This document shows, one piece after another, positions 1 to 10,432 of a DNA stretch of 64,000 nt. How positions within the stretch are numbered: position 1 is the first letter of the stretch; the number at the start of each line of letters is the position of its first letter. Under the pieces are notes generated by a model that made no database searches, had not been told where the DNA came from, and was given only the letters and a program-made list of their open reading frames with translations. Origin of the DNA: Ehretia macrophylla (Eukaryota; Streptophyta; Magnoliopsida; Boraginales; Ehretiaceae); contig CM075765.1 in assembly GCA_037974665.1 (NCBI GenBank), positions 19,109,648 to 19,173,647 of the forward strand, given 5' to 3'. Position numbers and translations under genes: made by a program.

Positions 1-412
1 TTTCCTTTAATTTAATAGAAGTAGACATTTTAGGGGACATCTTGAGCTATTCTTTAAATGACGAGAAACTTGCTCAGAACAGAATTATACTGAATTCATT
101 CCAAAATTATAAGTCTTATAATGCAATTGTGCACGTCCCAATAAAATATTATATTGAATTATTATTCTCTTATCCCGCTGCTAGTGCCAAATGCAATATT
201 CTAACATCTTTAACTCTCTGGTATGATTGTGACTCAGAGAATGTATATATTTGCCTCTCTAAGCTCCGTATTGTCTAAGAAATGATTATAGAATTGACAA
301 TATGCAGAGTATTGCCATAGGAGGTCCATATCACCCTATGGGGGGATGTTTGCAGATTCAGAATTTTATTGCTGAAGATGTTTACTGGATTAAGACTTAT
401 AGATAGCTTATT
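1..412. other. Unassigned AT-rich noncoding DNA
   Basis: No recognisable coding region. Short open frames here have no family resemblance and no gene-like base composition. Nothing else seen. Confidence 0.5.
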
Positions 413-911
413 GATAATTATACAGGAGGAATCAAAAGTTGGACGGCAGGGGCTACGATCTCAATCTAAGTTTTAGGAATCTTAGTTGATGACATTGGAA
501 ATGATCAGGTTTACGTGTTTTATGATTAACTCAATCACGAATTATGTAGGAAGAATAAAAAGTTCGAAGGCAATGGTTACGGTCCCAATCTAAATTTAAG
601 AAATCTTATTCGATGACGACGGAAATGGTTAGGTCTACATGTTTTATGATTAACTCAATTACGAATTTTGTAGGAAGAATAAAAGGTTGGAAGGCAGTGG
701 TTACGGTCCTAATCTAACTTTTAGGAATCTTATTCGATGACGACAGAAATGGTTAGGTCTACATGTTTTATAATTAGCTCAATCACGAATTTTGTAGGAA
801 GAATAAAAAGTTGAAAGGTAGTGATTACGATTCCAATCTAAGTTTTAGGAATCTTATTCAATGGAGACGGAAATGGTTAGGTTTATGTGTTTTGTGATTA
901 GCTCAATCACG
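413..911. repeat. 124-bp tandem repeat, about four copies
   Basis: The motif CACGAATTTTGTAGGAAGAA and its surroundings recur with a constant step of 124 bp: the shared ACGA falls at 537, 661, 785 and 909. The first unit, starting near 413, is the most diverged. Units differ by scattered substitutions and hardly by indels. No unit carries an open frame through the array. It may be a local minisatellite or an internal repeat of an old transposon; the sequence alone does not decide. Confidence 0.85.
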
Positions 912-2235
912 AAGTCATACTCTTTATTAGACTCGAGGTGTTGTTGTGAAATTGTCCCAAGATTTTCCTAAGGAAAAAGCTCTGAAGCTCAAGTTAAAAC
1001 TGGGTTGGATAAAGGTTTAGAGAAACCCAAAGAGACTGAGTATAAAGACGTTTTTGACAACACTTACTAGTCATTTATTTTTTTTCCCTTTTTTATTAAA
1101 GTGTGACTTAAGTCATAGAATACATATCAAAAGATGTTATCTATAAGAATTGATCCCCTAATTTTTCACATTCACAACAAGAAGACCAAAAGCCTGTTGG
1201 TTACTGATAAGTTGTCGGGGACGAGGTTACATTGTTACGTTAAGAGAATTTTGGTCAAGTAATCCCACTAAGATCTATAATTCTGTATATAAGTTACAGA
1301 ATTTTTTTTTAGGTTCTAACCCCATTTGTTTTGAGTGTTTGATTCCACTAGCAATAAAAAAACTACGAGTTAACTTATTGAATACTTGTATTGAGAAAGT
1401 GTCTTTCATAGTATTGATAATGAAGTAATTATGGAATACTTTTAAAAATACATACTCGTTGAACACAGTTGTAATAGATTATTAATCTATATGAATATTT
1501 TTTTTTATGTATAAAGTTTTTTTTAATGCCTTTATTTTCTACATTATTTCAAAAGTACAAATTTTTTGTTCTTAATTTATTGATCCAACTAAGTCAAAGT
1601 TATGGCTTTGTCCCTGCTAGTCGTACAATAATTCTAAAAATTTGAAGAACAAAATAAAAATAAACCCTATTCACCCCAAAACAAATAGGTTTTTAGGACT
1701 TAGTTTTATAGTCCAATCCGCTGCCATGTTTCTTTGTCTCTTCACGCTCTAGAAATAAAGATCGCGCATTGTAGAAGAAAAATCTTCTATTAATCCAAAC
1801 TAACATTATCCCGTGAGAGCAGAAATGGGTGCTATATGTGTGTGAGACTCACCACATGTAAGAGAACTAGTGTCAGTTCGAACTGATTGAATAACAACCT
1901 TAAGGATTTGATATCACGGATGATAATTTGGATCTTTCAACTAATGTCAGTTGTACTCTTGGACATAGCTCAATAGACAATTTATGAGTGATGATCATGA
2001 GTATTGTAGTCGATATTTCAAGTATTACCATTTACGGGAAAATATTATCAATAGAACACAAAACTTTTGAATCAAAAGATCTCTCCCTAAAAATTTTGTT
2101 TGATGAGAAGGTTTATCTCATGTTCATCTTTTTCATCAATTCTAGATAATATTTCGCATCAACTTACCGGGCCTAGGGTGTAACGTAGATTTATTCCTCT
2201 TTCTTGACTACTTGCTTTCACTCTTTAATTTGTAG
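912..2235. other. Noncoding, probable old repeat debris
   Basis: No gene recognised. A motif near 1830-1850 (TATATGTGTGTGAGACT) recurs in altered form near 7897-7915, which suggests a dispersed repeat. A second stretch near 2070-2140 (AAAGATCTCTCCC, then TTTTGTTTGATGA) recurs near 3762-3800. Boundaries cannot be set by eye. Confidence 0.35.
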
Positions 2236-2350
2236 GGGACTAAATAAATCAGGTTAATGTACTACTCAGCAATTCAGCATTTATCCATTTGATTATGCAC
2301 ATTTGTCTACAAGTTCAGATTTAGCCATCAATATGGATGTTGCAATTACA
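2236..2350 (+). pseudogene. Relic resembling the 3' flank of the acyl-activating enzyme gene
   Basis: About 110 bp align by eye with 12267-12375, just downstream of the acyl-activating enzyme stop codon. Shared blocks include GGACTAAAT, ATCCATTTG, TACAAGTTCAGATTT and GCAATTA in the same order and orientation. No coding remnant of that enzyme was found just upstream, so only the 3' flank survives, or the stretch is a shared dispersed repeat. A remnant of a lost tandem copy is an inference. Confidence 0.45.
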
Positions 2351-5300
2351 TATGAACAGTGTCAGCTCCCAAAATCAGCTCAAGCCAAGTTGGGAAATGG
2401 TTACTATCAACTTTCCTAAGCAATAATGCTCGTGTAATAAATGTTGAAAATATAAGCAAAAAGTACTGGAAGCAGTTCGTGGTTAGGGGTATCCTCAAAC
2501 CCCAAGCGAGGATTAGTTTTAGACCTTCGAATGTAAGGACATCTCGTAACTTTAACAAAAAAAAAACATATATATAAGCAAAATAAGTGTCGAAAACCAT
2601 AAGTTTCGAAAAAGTAGCATATATAATGCAATAAGTCACATATTAAGACAGATTACGAAATAATTCGAATATGCCACATAACGAGCATCAAAGTCAAATG
2701 TATGGATAATGGATCCAATGATATACATATGGTTGTGGCTATTTATTGGTAGCACATAATGGTAATAGTGATTGAATTGCCGCTCAAACCACCTGAAAAA
2801 AATTGGAATCCGATGATAAGATAGGGGACTATTCTGAGAATTAGTATATGATCTTTGCCAATAGGGGTTAGTTTGAAGGTTGCTAACCCTTATAAAATTA
2901 TATTCACGTGTAAGGCTTAGTAAAAAAAACTCTCTAGTCCATATGTGAAGGCGCATGTTAAACATAATAAATAAATACGACAACTTATCTCTAACAAATT
3001 AAAATTTTAGACGAGGTGGCATCATAAATGCGCTAATAACCAAGCCTATGAGATTTTGACGAAGAATTTTAGATTTTTCTTTATTGAGCTCTTGTAACAA
3101 ATTTAAGTACTTAAATATTTAAGTTCAGTTTTGAAATTGTGATTCAAAGATTTGAAGTTTTGACTTTATAAATTAAGGTTTAAGACGCTTTGATTTGTCA
3201 TTTTGTGTCGTGAATGTCTTTTATTTAATATTGCAATGACTTTACAAAGCCCAAGCTTAGTAAATTGATCTTCTTACGTATATATTGGTCACGTTCTCAA
3301 GATTTGTCTGGACAATTTTGGAGGCGTGACCGCTTGTAGCTTATAGTTTTGAAATCAAATAACTTATAAGGTTATTGTTTGTTATAGTGCTTAGGAAGTG
3401 TTCATAGTTAAAAATAAGCTTAAATCACAAAGAGCTCAAAGCTTCTTATTATTCATTTATCTTGATTAGGACATGACTATCCATACGTATACATTGTTAA
3501 CTTTTCAATCCCTCAAATTATCACTTATAGGATTCACTGGTTTCAATGTAAAATGTGAAAGAACAACAAAGTGAAATATCAAGTAGTTAGAATGCGGGGG
3601 TACGGTGTTGTACAATATTCGAAATATAAAAGAAAGTTTTATCCGACTTTTTAAAACATAAGGTTTTATGCGCAATTTCTGTAAAACATAAAGGTGTGTT
3701 ATACATTTTACTCCAAAAATTAAAAAATATTAAGTATCAATTAAACAAAAAAGTTTGAATACAAAGATCTCCCCCATGTAATTTTTGTTTGATGAAAAAC
3801 GGTTCTCTCATTTGATCTCTTTCAGCATTCTTGGTTGAAACAAATGAAGTATATGAATATATCCTTGCATCTTCATCTCTAAAAGTCCCATCCCTTTGTT
3901 TGTAGGGCATTCTTTACAAATAGTATTGTAAGATATAATCTTTTTTTTGGTACTCATTTATTATTTTTTATGTGTATGTTTAGTTATCAGGCCAATAAAA
4001 GAGGAAAAAATACAAAAAAATTGCTAAGTGGTATGTTAATTAGGTATATATATAGAGAAGGTGATAAACGGAAGAATCCACGGAACTGGTGCATGTTCGG
4101 AAAAATAAATTATCGAAAAGATTCTCCTAAATGTTAGAGAAAAAATTTCGATACAAAGTAAATATGTCAATAGTGTACAAAATAGATATTTTTACTCTTT
4201 CTGATAAATTACTTATAAATCGATGTAAAGATCCCATGTTTGTTCTTGATGTTAAGACAATCTATATTTACTTATTTTTTCACTTATGTCCTTACATATT
4301 GGTATGATCTATTTATTTTTATATATTCACAATCTTTAATTGTGTATGCTTTAGTATAATAGTTTTCACTTTTGCTTTTAGTTTTACTATTTGGGTGTGT
4401 AAAAGGAGAAAGGGAGCTAGGACAAGAGCAGTTACAGTAGTTCTTGATAAGAAATATAGGTTTTACTTAAAATTAATTGGTATTAGGTAAGTGGAGTAAT
4501 TCAAAGTCTTATTATGTTAATTATTATTTATTTGTTGAGACAATTATATTCTCTAACACATTTCTTTCACGTTTGGCCCATTAATGATTATATTATTGAA
4601 AACCCATTAAAATGGTAGAAAAAAATAACTTTGGCTGATTTGATTATTGAGACCGATTAAAATGGTAGGAAAAGCAACTTTGGTTTGGAACAATTGCATG
4701 CCAAAGTGTACTTGGAAGAAAAAAATTGGGTCTCACGTGGACAGAGAAGAATAGACTAAGGCCCAAATCTAATTTTATGGTAAGAAACATTACACTCCTT
4801 TCATATGTAATCCAGGATTAAATGAGTTAGAATGAGCTATTAAACATGTATTGATGTGGTGGAAGAAGCATATTTGAATTTAGAATAACTACATACTAAA
4901 GCTGATGTCTGAAGAAGCTATTAAAATAAGATTTGGTTACACGAGGATGGAGAAAATTAGACTAAGTACACAAAGAGCATGCATGATAAGGAAAATAGGA
5001 TGGAACCATATGAGTCTTATCATGGTATTATTAGAGCTACTCTTTCATCTAGTCTCATCCAACACTTTCTTTGTTTCAGGGTTAATTAACTTTCATATGC
5101 AACTATGTACTGTTCTAAATTTGAAACTACTTCTTCTATCACGTTAATATGTTTTCAACATGCAATCATATAACACATGTAAAGGGAGGTATTGGAGAAT
5201 GAAATTGTCTCACATGAATAAATTATGAACGTTTAGTCCAACGAATATAATCTTGGAATATCCACCTAATAGTAATTGATGTAGGATAAAACCCCATATA

Positions 5301-6050
5301 TCTCTCAATTATGTTTGTTTCTGCCCACAACTTTTTCCTTCTGTTGAGGACAGTTAACCTGATTGGGCTTGTACAGCGTGCTGGGCCTGAATTTAGCGAT
5401 TCCGCTGTTCTCTGGGCCTGCAAAACAAAGGACCCAAGTTTTGGGCTTGGGGTCCTCCTCTGATGCTTAAGTTAGTAAGGGGAGCAAAGAGTGCTTGTAT
5501 AAAGCAAATGAGTAAATCACAAGGAGTGAGTAAGAATCACTTATTATTTTGAGTTACTGAACCCATGTATTTGTAGTGGCATTGAAAGGCTTATACCCGT
5601 TGCAGAGGAGCTTTGATTTTGTGGATTATGGATGCACCTTAGTAAGGATGTTGGCTCCTTGATTGTGGAGTGAATCGTGGCCCATGATCTTTGGGAAAGT
5701 TAGTTGGTACTTGTTTGAATGGATCAAAGCCCGTTTAGGCTAAGCTTGGACCACACATCGCTTTTGGGCCGAGCATCTTGAGCATTTAATCTTTGGCCTA
5801 TTACTTTGACCCAATTGGTTCATTTTTGGCCCATTTCTTAGCCCCATTTTTTATGCCACATCACCTTCCACTGAGTTGTCATTTTTATCCATTCTTCACT
5901 GCCTTAGGTTCTTGATTTGGCATGTTTCAAGAAATACTCCAAGAAGATTAAGACCACGAAGGGACAAAGAACCAATCCAAGAAAAAGGCAAAAGGAAAAT
6001 TGCAATGATTTTTTGGAAAAGGAAAAAAGAGAGAAGGTATATGCATATAA
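2351..6050. other. Gene-free stretch with old repeats
   Basis: No supported gene. Overlapping open frames on both strands at 2346-2640 and 2636-2983 look like chance frames. A segment near 4450-4560 (TTAAAATTAATTGGTATTAG, then GGAGTAATTCAA) recurs near 8750-8850, so both are probably pieces of one dispersed repeat. The stretch 5340-5860 is richer in G+C and has many GGCCCA/TGGGCC words, as plant promoters or LTRs do, but no transcription unit can be assigned. Confidence 0.4.
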
Positions 6051-6125
6051 TTGGGGCTTTGGTCTAGTGGTATATTTTTCGTTTTAAATATAAAAAGTTA
6101 CGAGATCAATTTTTATTAATTATAT
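6051..6125 (+). mobile_element. tRNA-derived SINE fragment (candidate)
   Basis: TTTGGTCTAGTGGTA at 6058-6072 fits a pol III A box. It is followed at the usual distance by CGTTTTAAATATAAAAAG and a degenerate B box, GTTACGAGATCAA, at 6097-6109. This order matches plant tRNA-like SINE heads. It has no tRNA cloverleaf. A second, poorer copy lies at 6731-6790. Confidence 0.45.
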
Positions 6126-6730
6126 TTTTAATATATATTGTACGAATTTAGACTTCCGTTAAATAAATAAAAAATATATATGCATGGAAATGAGTAGGGT
6201 GAAAGTGATAAATGCATAAAATAGACACTAGAGGTAGATGCGTAACATTTTATTGGGGAACTAACTTTATATTATTGCGAAAAGCTAAAAGCAAACCAAG
6301 AAGATGCGTCATACTGGAACCAAATTTTTTACTGGCTCTGCATCAATGTTTAAAAAATTGCCTCGTGTTCTTAATTCTAGACCAATCTCGATATGCAACA
6401 CTCCTCCACTATTATTTTTTAAGACACTTTATGACTGGACTTTACTAATAAATTAAAAATATTGATGATTATTATAATGTTACGAGAAATATATAATAAT
6501 AATAAATTATTTTATTATAATTATATAAATACTAATAATATTATTAGATGAACCAAACTATTCAGACAAGAAAAAAAAGAAGTCCAACAAATTATGAATC
6601 CTGTCGTTTGAGCTCAACTTATTACTGGGTTACATGGGCTCACCGTGTTTTAATATTATATATATTTGTATCCTTTTTTTTTGGTACAAAGAAGTGGTGG
6701 TTCAAAACTAATAAAAGTTGCCACTAGGCA

Positions 6731-6790
6731 TATTGTCTTGCAGTGTGATTCTCGTTTTAAATATGAGAGGTCTTAAAATTAATTTTTAAA
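6731..6790 (+). mobile_element. Second SINE-like fragment (candidate)
   Basis: TGTCTTGCAGTGTGATTCTC followed by GTTTTAAATATGAGAGGTCT aligns with the fragment at 6051-6125, and its middle part is better preserved. The B-box region has decayed to an A/T run. A 3' tail and target duplication could not be defined. Confidence 0.35.
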
Positions 6791-6818
6791 AATTAATATT
6801 TTAAGTGATGTAATATTG

Positions 6819-6961
6819 TGTAATAAAATAAACTCAAGAATGTAACAACTTAAGCCCAAAAGAAGAGTTCATCTCAAAAGACTAGTTTGTTAGATGGGAG
6901 AACCCCTTGTACTTAAGAAGCACTCCTTATGAGAGTGAGATTACGATATGGGATCATTACA
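6819..6961 (-). repeat. TRIM LTR, left copy (3' LTR of the element)
   Basis: This 143-bp LTR starts TGTAATAAAATAAAC and ends GATCATTACA. It aligns end to end with 7163-7305. Confidence 0.88.
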
Positions 6962-7036
6962 TTCCACCTCCCTTAAATTAAGAACCGACGTTCACGTCAG
7001 GCTAGCCTATCGACACTGAGCCGACGGTAGCCCTGG

Positions 7037-7076
7037 CTGCACCCACCTTTTTTTTTTTTTTGCGACTGCACCCACC
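7037..7076 (-). mobile_element. Tiny poly(A) retroposition inside the TRIM
   Basis: An exact 11-bp repeat, CTGCACCCACC, occurs at 7037-7047 and 7066-7076. Between them on the minus strand is only TCGC followed by about 14 A. This is the structure expected of an almost completely 5'-truncated LINE or SINE insertion: a poly(A) tail with four preceding bases, flanked by a target-site duplication. Confidence 0.7.
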
Positions 7077-7162
7077 TATCAGTGTTCAGTGTGACACTTA
7101 CTACACCTTAATCTAGCTTATAGTCTACCCGTCATGGAAGCCACTCTCAACGAAAGCACCAA

Positions 7163-7305
7163 TGTAACAAAATAAGTCAAAAAATATAACAACTTAAACC
7201 CAAAGGAAGAGCTCATTCCAAAAGACTAGTCTATTAGGTGAGAGAATCTCTTGTACTTAAGAAGCACCCCTTATGAGAGTGAGATTCTAATGTAGGATCA
7301 TTACA
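7163..7305 (-). repeat. TRIM LTR, right copy (5' LTR of the element)
   Basis: This 143-bp partner of 6819-6961 starts TGTAACAAAATAAG and ends GATCATTACA. The primer-binding-site sequence abuts its inner edge at 7162. Confidence 0.88.
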
Positions 7306-7310
7306 TATTG

Positions 7311-9138
7311 ACTTATAAATCTTCCTTGAATAAAAAAGAAAAAAAAAAACTAATAAAAGTTTTTGTAGTCTTTCTTGATTTAATTTCACTTTGTATTTAT
7401 AATCGGTGATGACATTTGTTATTCCTCCTCTTTTTTCTTAGCTAATCGTCATCCTTCATTGGAGTCAATGGTAACAAAAATGCACTTTTATTAAAGAATT
7501 ATAATTTCTTAAAGGGTGAAATAAATAAAACCCCATGTGATTTTACGCCAATGCAAAACACCCTCCTGAAGTACAGAAACCCCCTCATAATTCCTCCTGT
7601 GACTTTTAAAACTAATTCCCCTTTACAAAAATAAATTCATAACAGAAATGAATAGTAAAAATAAAAAATAAAATTAACCCATTTTTTTTTAAACTGTAAT
7701 TGAAAGCGACACCTATTAAATAATGCTCTTTGGGTCCCAAACATAAATGTACGTCTTTGTTGTTTTTGGATCGAAGCTAGCTTCTGGGAACAATTTCTCA
7801 AAGCCTTGTCTATTTTGATATCCCTCGAGTTTCGCATGGTGTGGAGCATTAATTAATGTTTGGAAAAATTTTATTAGTCAACGAGAGAAGAAATAAATGT
7901 TATATGTGTGTGAGGCTAATTTTATGTGAGATAATTGATATTAGTTCTATCGTAGATTGAATGGATACTCCAACACGCGAGAGCACAATTTATTTTGTTA
8001 TATTCGTGATCATACTTTGACCTACATAAATTCATGGGTCGAGATTATAAACAACAAAAAAGAAAGTGAAATTTATAGAAAATATGTAAACGTGTTATCA
8101 TATATTATTACGATCCATCATTTTAAACGTCAGAACGTTTTTAAATTTTTTTTATATTATTTGAATGAAAGGCTGAATGTTTTTAAGGTTTTTTCTTAAT
8201 TAATTTACGATGTACAGCAAGACTTAGGATTATCTTAGAAAATACCATTGACTTGTGTGGCCAAAACTTTCAACACAATCTTATTAGATTCCACTTGGCA
8301 ATTCCAAAATGTTAATGTGGCACGGAAGTATGACCAAAAAATAAAAAATAAAAAATATTGTGGCCCGGAAGAACTAGTCAGTCTTGATCTCAGTACATAT
8401 CCACCAAACCAATCCTCAAGAATTTTTTTAAAAAAATATCTGAATATGAATGCATTAAAGACTAAAAAATTAATATATATCAATGCCCGTTACTATAATA
8501 TTTTAAGACATGAAAGCCACTTGGTCTAGAAGTATAGGCACAATACCTTGACTATGAAATTTTTTTAAAACGTCTAAAACGTTTAAATGTTTCAAATTGA
8601 ACAGTGAACCCCACTCTTCCATAAAATGTGAGGCCCACTGACGTTTTTCTTAACAATCCCTTAACTAAACAACTAACACTATTCCTTTATATTTGGTGCT
8701 TACTAAAGCCTACTAGAAGCACACATTGTTAAGAAGTTTGGGGTTTTATCTTAAAATTAATTGGTGTTAAATAGAGTAATTCAATATTTTATTAAGTGGT
8801 TTAAGAATTTATAATTTTTCAATATAAAATAAGTGTTATATTCTAACACACATAATCAACTGTGCTCAGATATATAATATAGAATAGATATTGATATCAT
8901 GTGCTACGTCATTTTAATTTTTAAAGGTTACGTACTCACAACTACTGTATCTTCAGTTAATGCTTGGACAAAAAAAAAAATGTAATGCCAACATTTTTTC
9001 TTTTTCTTTTTCTTTTTTTCTCGGAATGTGGCATACTGAATATGGTGAAACTTAATTGTCATGTGAGCCAACTAGTCGGCGTCTGCTGACTATGCAATTA
9101 TATAATTCGTCTTTTAGTGTGGGTCTCTACCCGAACCA
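7311..9138. other. Gene-free AT-rich stretch
   Basis: No supported gene. Open frames on both strands at 8235-8529 overlap and resemble no family. A dispersed-repeat piece lies near 8740-8851 and matches 4450-4560. C-rich text near 7528-7620 (AAACCCCATGTGATTTTACG and following) resembles the ends of MULE-type elements, but no partner end was found. Confidence 0.35.
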
Positions 9139-9145
9139 TGGAATC

Positions 9146-9641
9146 ATTCTTTTTTTTTGTTTTTTGGTCGGAAAAGGAAATGTATTAAGATTGAAAGAGA
9201 TACAACATTATCCTACACCAGTAGGTGCAAGATCAGTAAGCAGAAGAGTTACAATATCGGGGGGGACATTGGAAGTCCAGTCAATAGGAAGGGTGCCACC
9301 CTTAGCACATTTTGCAATCCAATCAACTACTTTATTACCAGTTCTACGAACTAAGGAGAAAGAAACATGAGGAATTGCTTGGCTAAGATGATTAATATCA
9401 TGGATAATAGACTTGATATCCATAGGAATAGAACCATCTGAAGATGAGTTGATTGCCTTGAAAACTTGTTCTGAGTCAGTCTCAATAATAGGATGCCGGA
9501 AACTGAGATCAATTGAAAATTGACAAGCATTCTTGAAAGCAATGGCTTCTGCTTGGAGAGAACTCTTGCAGGCGAAAGAAGAAGTATGACCGAACAGGAG
9601 CTTACCAGTGCTGGTGCGACAAATTGATGCAGATGTGCTTT
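9146..9641 (-). mobile_element. 5'-truncated LINE (L1-type) with RNase H domain
   Basis: The minus strand is open without a break from the truncated end near 9640 to a stop at 9208, about 144 codons. It encodes a reverse-transcriptase-associated RNase H domain: SLQAEAIAFKNACQ, IIETDSEQV and NKVVDWIAKCAKGG carry the expected acidic residues and the helix that plant L1 elements share. A short 3' region then ends in an A-rich tail (9149-9168 as T-rich on the plus strand). TGGAATC flanks both sides (9139-9145 and 9642-9648), a 7-bp target duplication. It encodes only the domain end and cannot move itself. It is related to the fragment at 63462-63918. Confidence 0.8.
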
Positions 9642-9648
9642 TGGAATC

Positions 9649-10388
9649 CTTAGAAAAAGTTGGATGTGTTTAATTTGTGACAATTATGATAAATAAATCA
9701 AAGCTTTACTTAATTACCAACCAATAATTTTCTAGATAGAAAAACGTCTCTCTTGAGGTAAACCTTTTAGACTGTGAGGGTTACTCATCAATAAATGTCT
9801 CCATCAATAGTTTTGCTCCAAACGTTATTCATCCACGTTTAACTAATTTTTGTTTTAATTAAACTATAATATATAACTCATTTATATTTGTTATTTCTTT
9901 TATTAATACTTCGTCTTCTATCACATCATTAATTATGTCTTTAATAATTTAATTATCATAAGTTAGGTCACACGTATTTCTCAATGAATTCATCAACCAT
10001 AAGTTAAAGAAATCGGCTGTCATATGGTATGTAGGAATTCTGAATTGAATGCTTTGTTCTTCTTCGACGAAATTCCCAAGAAAAGAAGTGTACTCCATCA
10101 CCCGATGGCATACTTTGGTGTGTTGCACATTCATGACCAAACTTTGAATCCCACCTTACTAGTTAATACAAGTACTACATGGGATAATTAAAAAATGACA
10201 TTTGACTTCATGAAAAGTACTTCAATTTAATAATTGAATAATCCAATTGATAAGAGTTATGTAAGTCTTATATTGAAGTGCGGTCCACCATATTATCTCT
10301 CAACCGGATCATCTGGTTGCAGCACAGAATCTTTAAGAGTCTGGACCCAATCTTATCAGCCACCACGTTGATATTCCAAAATTTTTGC
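9649..10388. other. Upstream region of the acyl-activating enzyme gene
   Basis: No coding sequence recognised. The last 250 bp before the gene would hold its promoter. An open frame at 9949-10140 on the minus strand has no recognisable family and is probably chance. Confidence 0.45.
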
Positions 10389-10395
10389 TATTTAA
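10389..10395 (+). promoter_or_regulatory. Putative TATA box of the acyl-activating enzyme gene
   Basis: TATTTAA stands 38 bp before the start codon at 10433. A start site about 30 bp downstream would leave a very short leader. Position and composition fit a plant TATA element; no transcript evidence is available. Confidence 0.45.
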
Positions 10396-10432
10396 TGCAG
10401 ACCTGAGGAGTGAGGATAGATAGCAAACTGAT

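Larger units (their letters stand above)
6819..7305 (-). mobile_element. Complete TRIM (miniature LTR retrotransposon)
   Basis: Two direct repeats of 143 bp (6819-6961 and 7163-7305) begin TGTAA and end ATTACA. They enclose only 201 bp and no coding capacity. TATTG stands on both outer sides (6814-6818 and 7306-7310), a perfect 5-bp target duplication. Read on the minus strand, the LTR at 7163-7305 is followed at once by TTGGTGCTTTCGTTGAGAG, a primer-binding-site type sequence. The opposite LTR is preceded by the purine tract AAGGGAGGTGGAA. This is the full TRIM architecture; movement would need proteins from another element. The two LTRs differ at a modest number of sites, so the insertion is not very recent. 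Confidence 0.9.

Noticed and set aside
2346-2983. Overlapping open frames on both strands
   Set aside because: They shadow one another, have no family resemblance and lie in AT-rich text with no promoter or splice context.
5223-5423. Short minus-strand open frame in a GC-richer patch
   Set aside because: No domain and no conserved start; the GGCCCA-rich composition suffices to leave it open.
6051-6125. tRNA gene
   Set aside because: Has A- and B-box-like blocks but no cloverleaf pairing and a degenerate B box; a SINE fragment fits better.
8235-8529. Two antiparallel frames of more than 80 codons
   Set aside because: Low-complexity, Lys/Asn/Phe-rich translations with no recognisable family.
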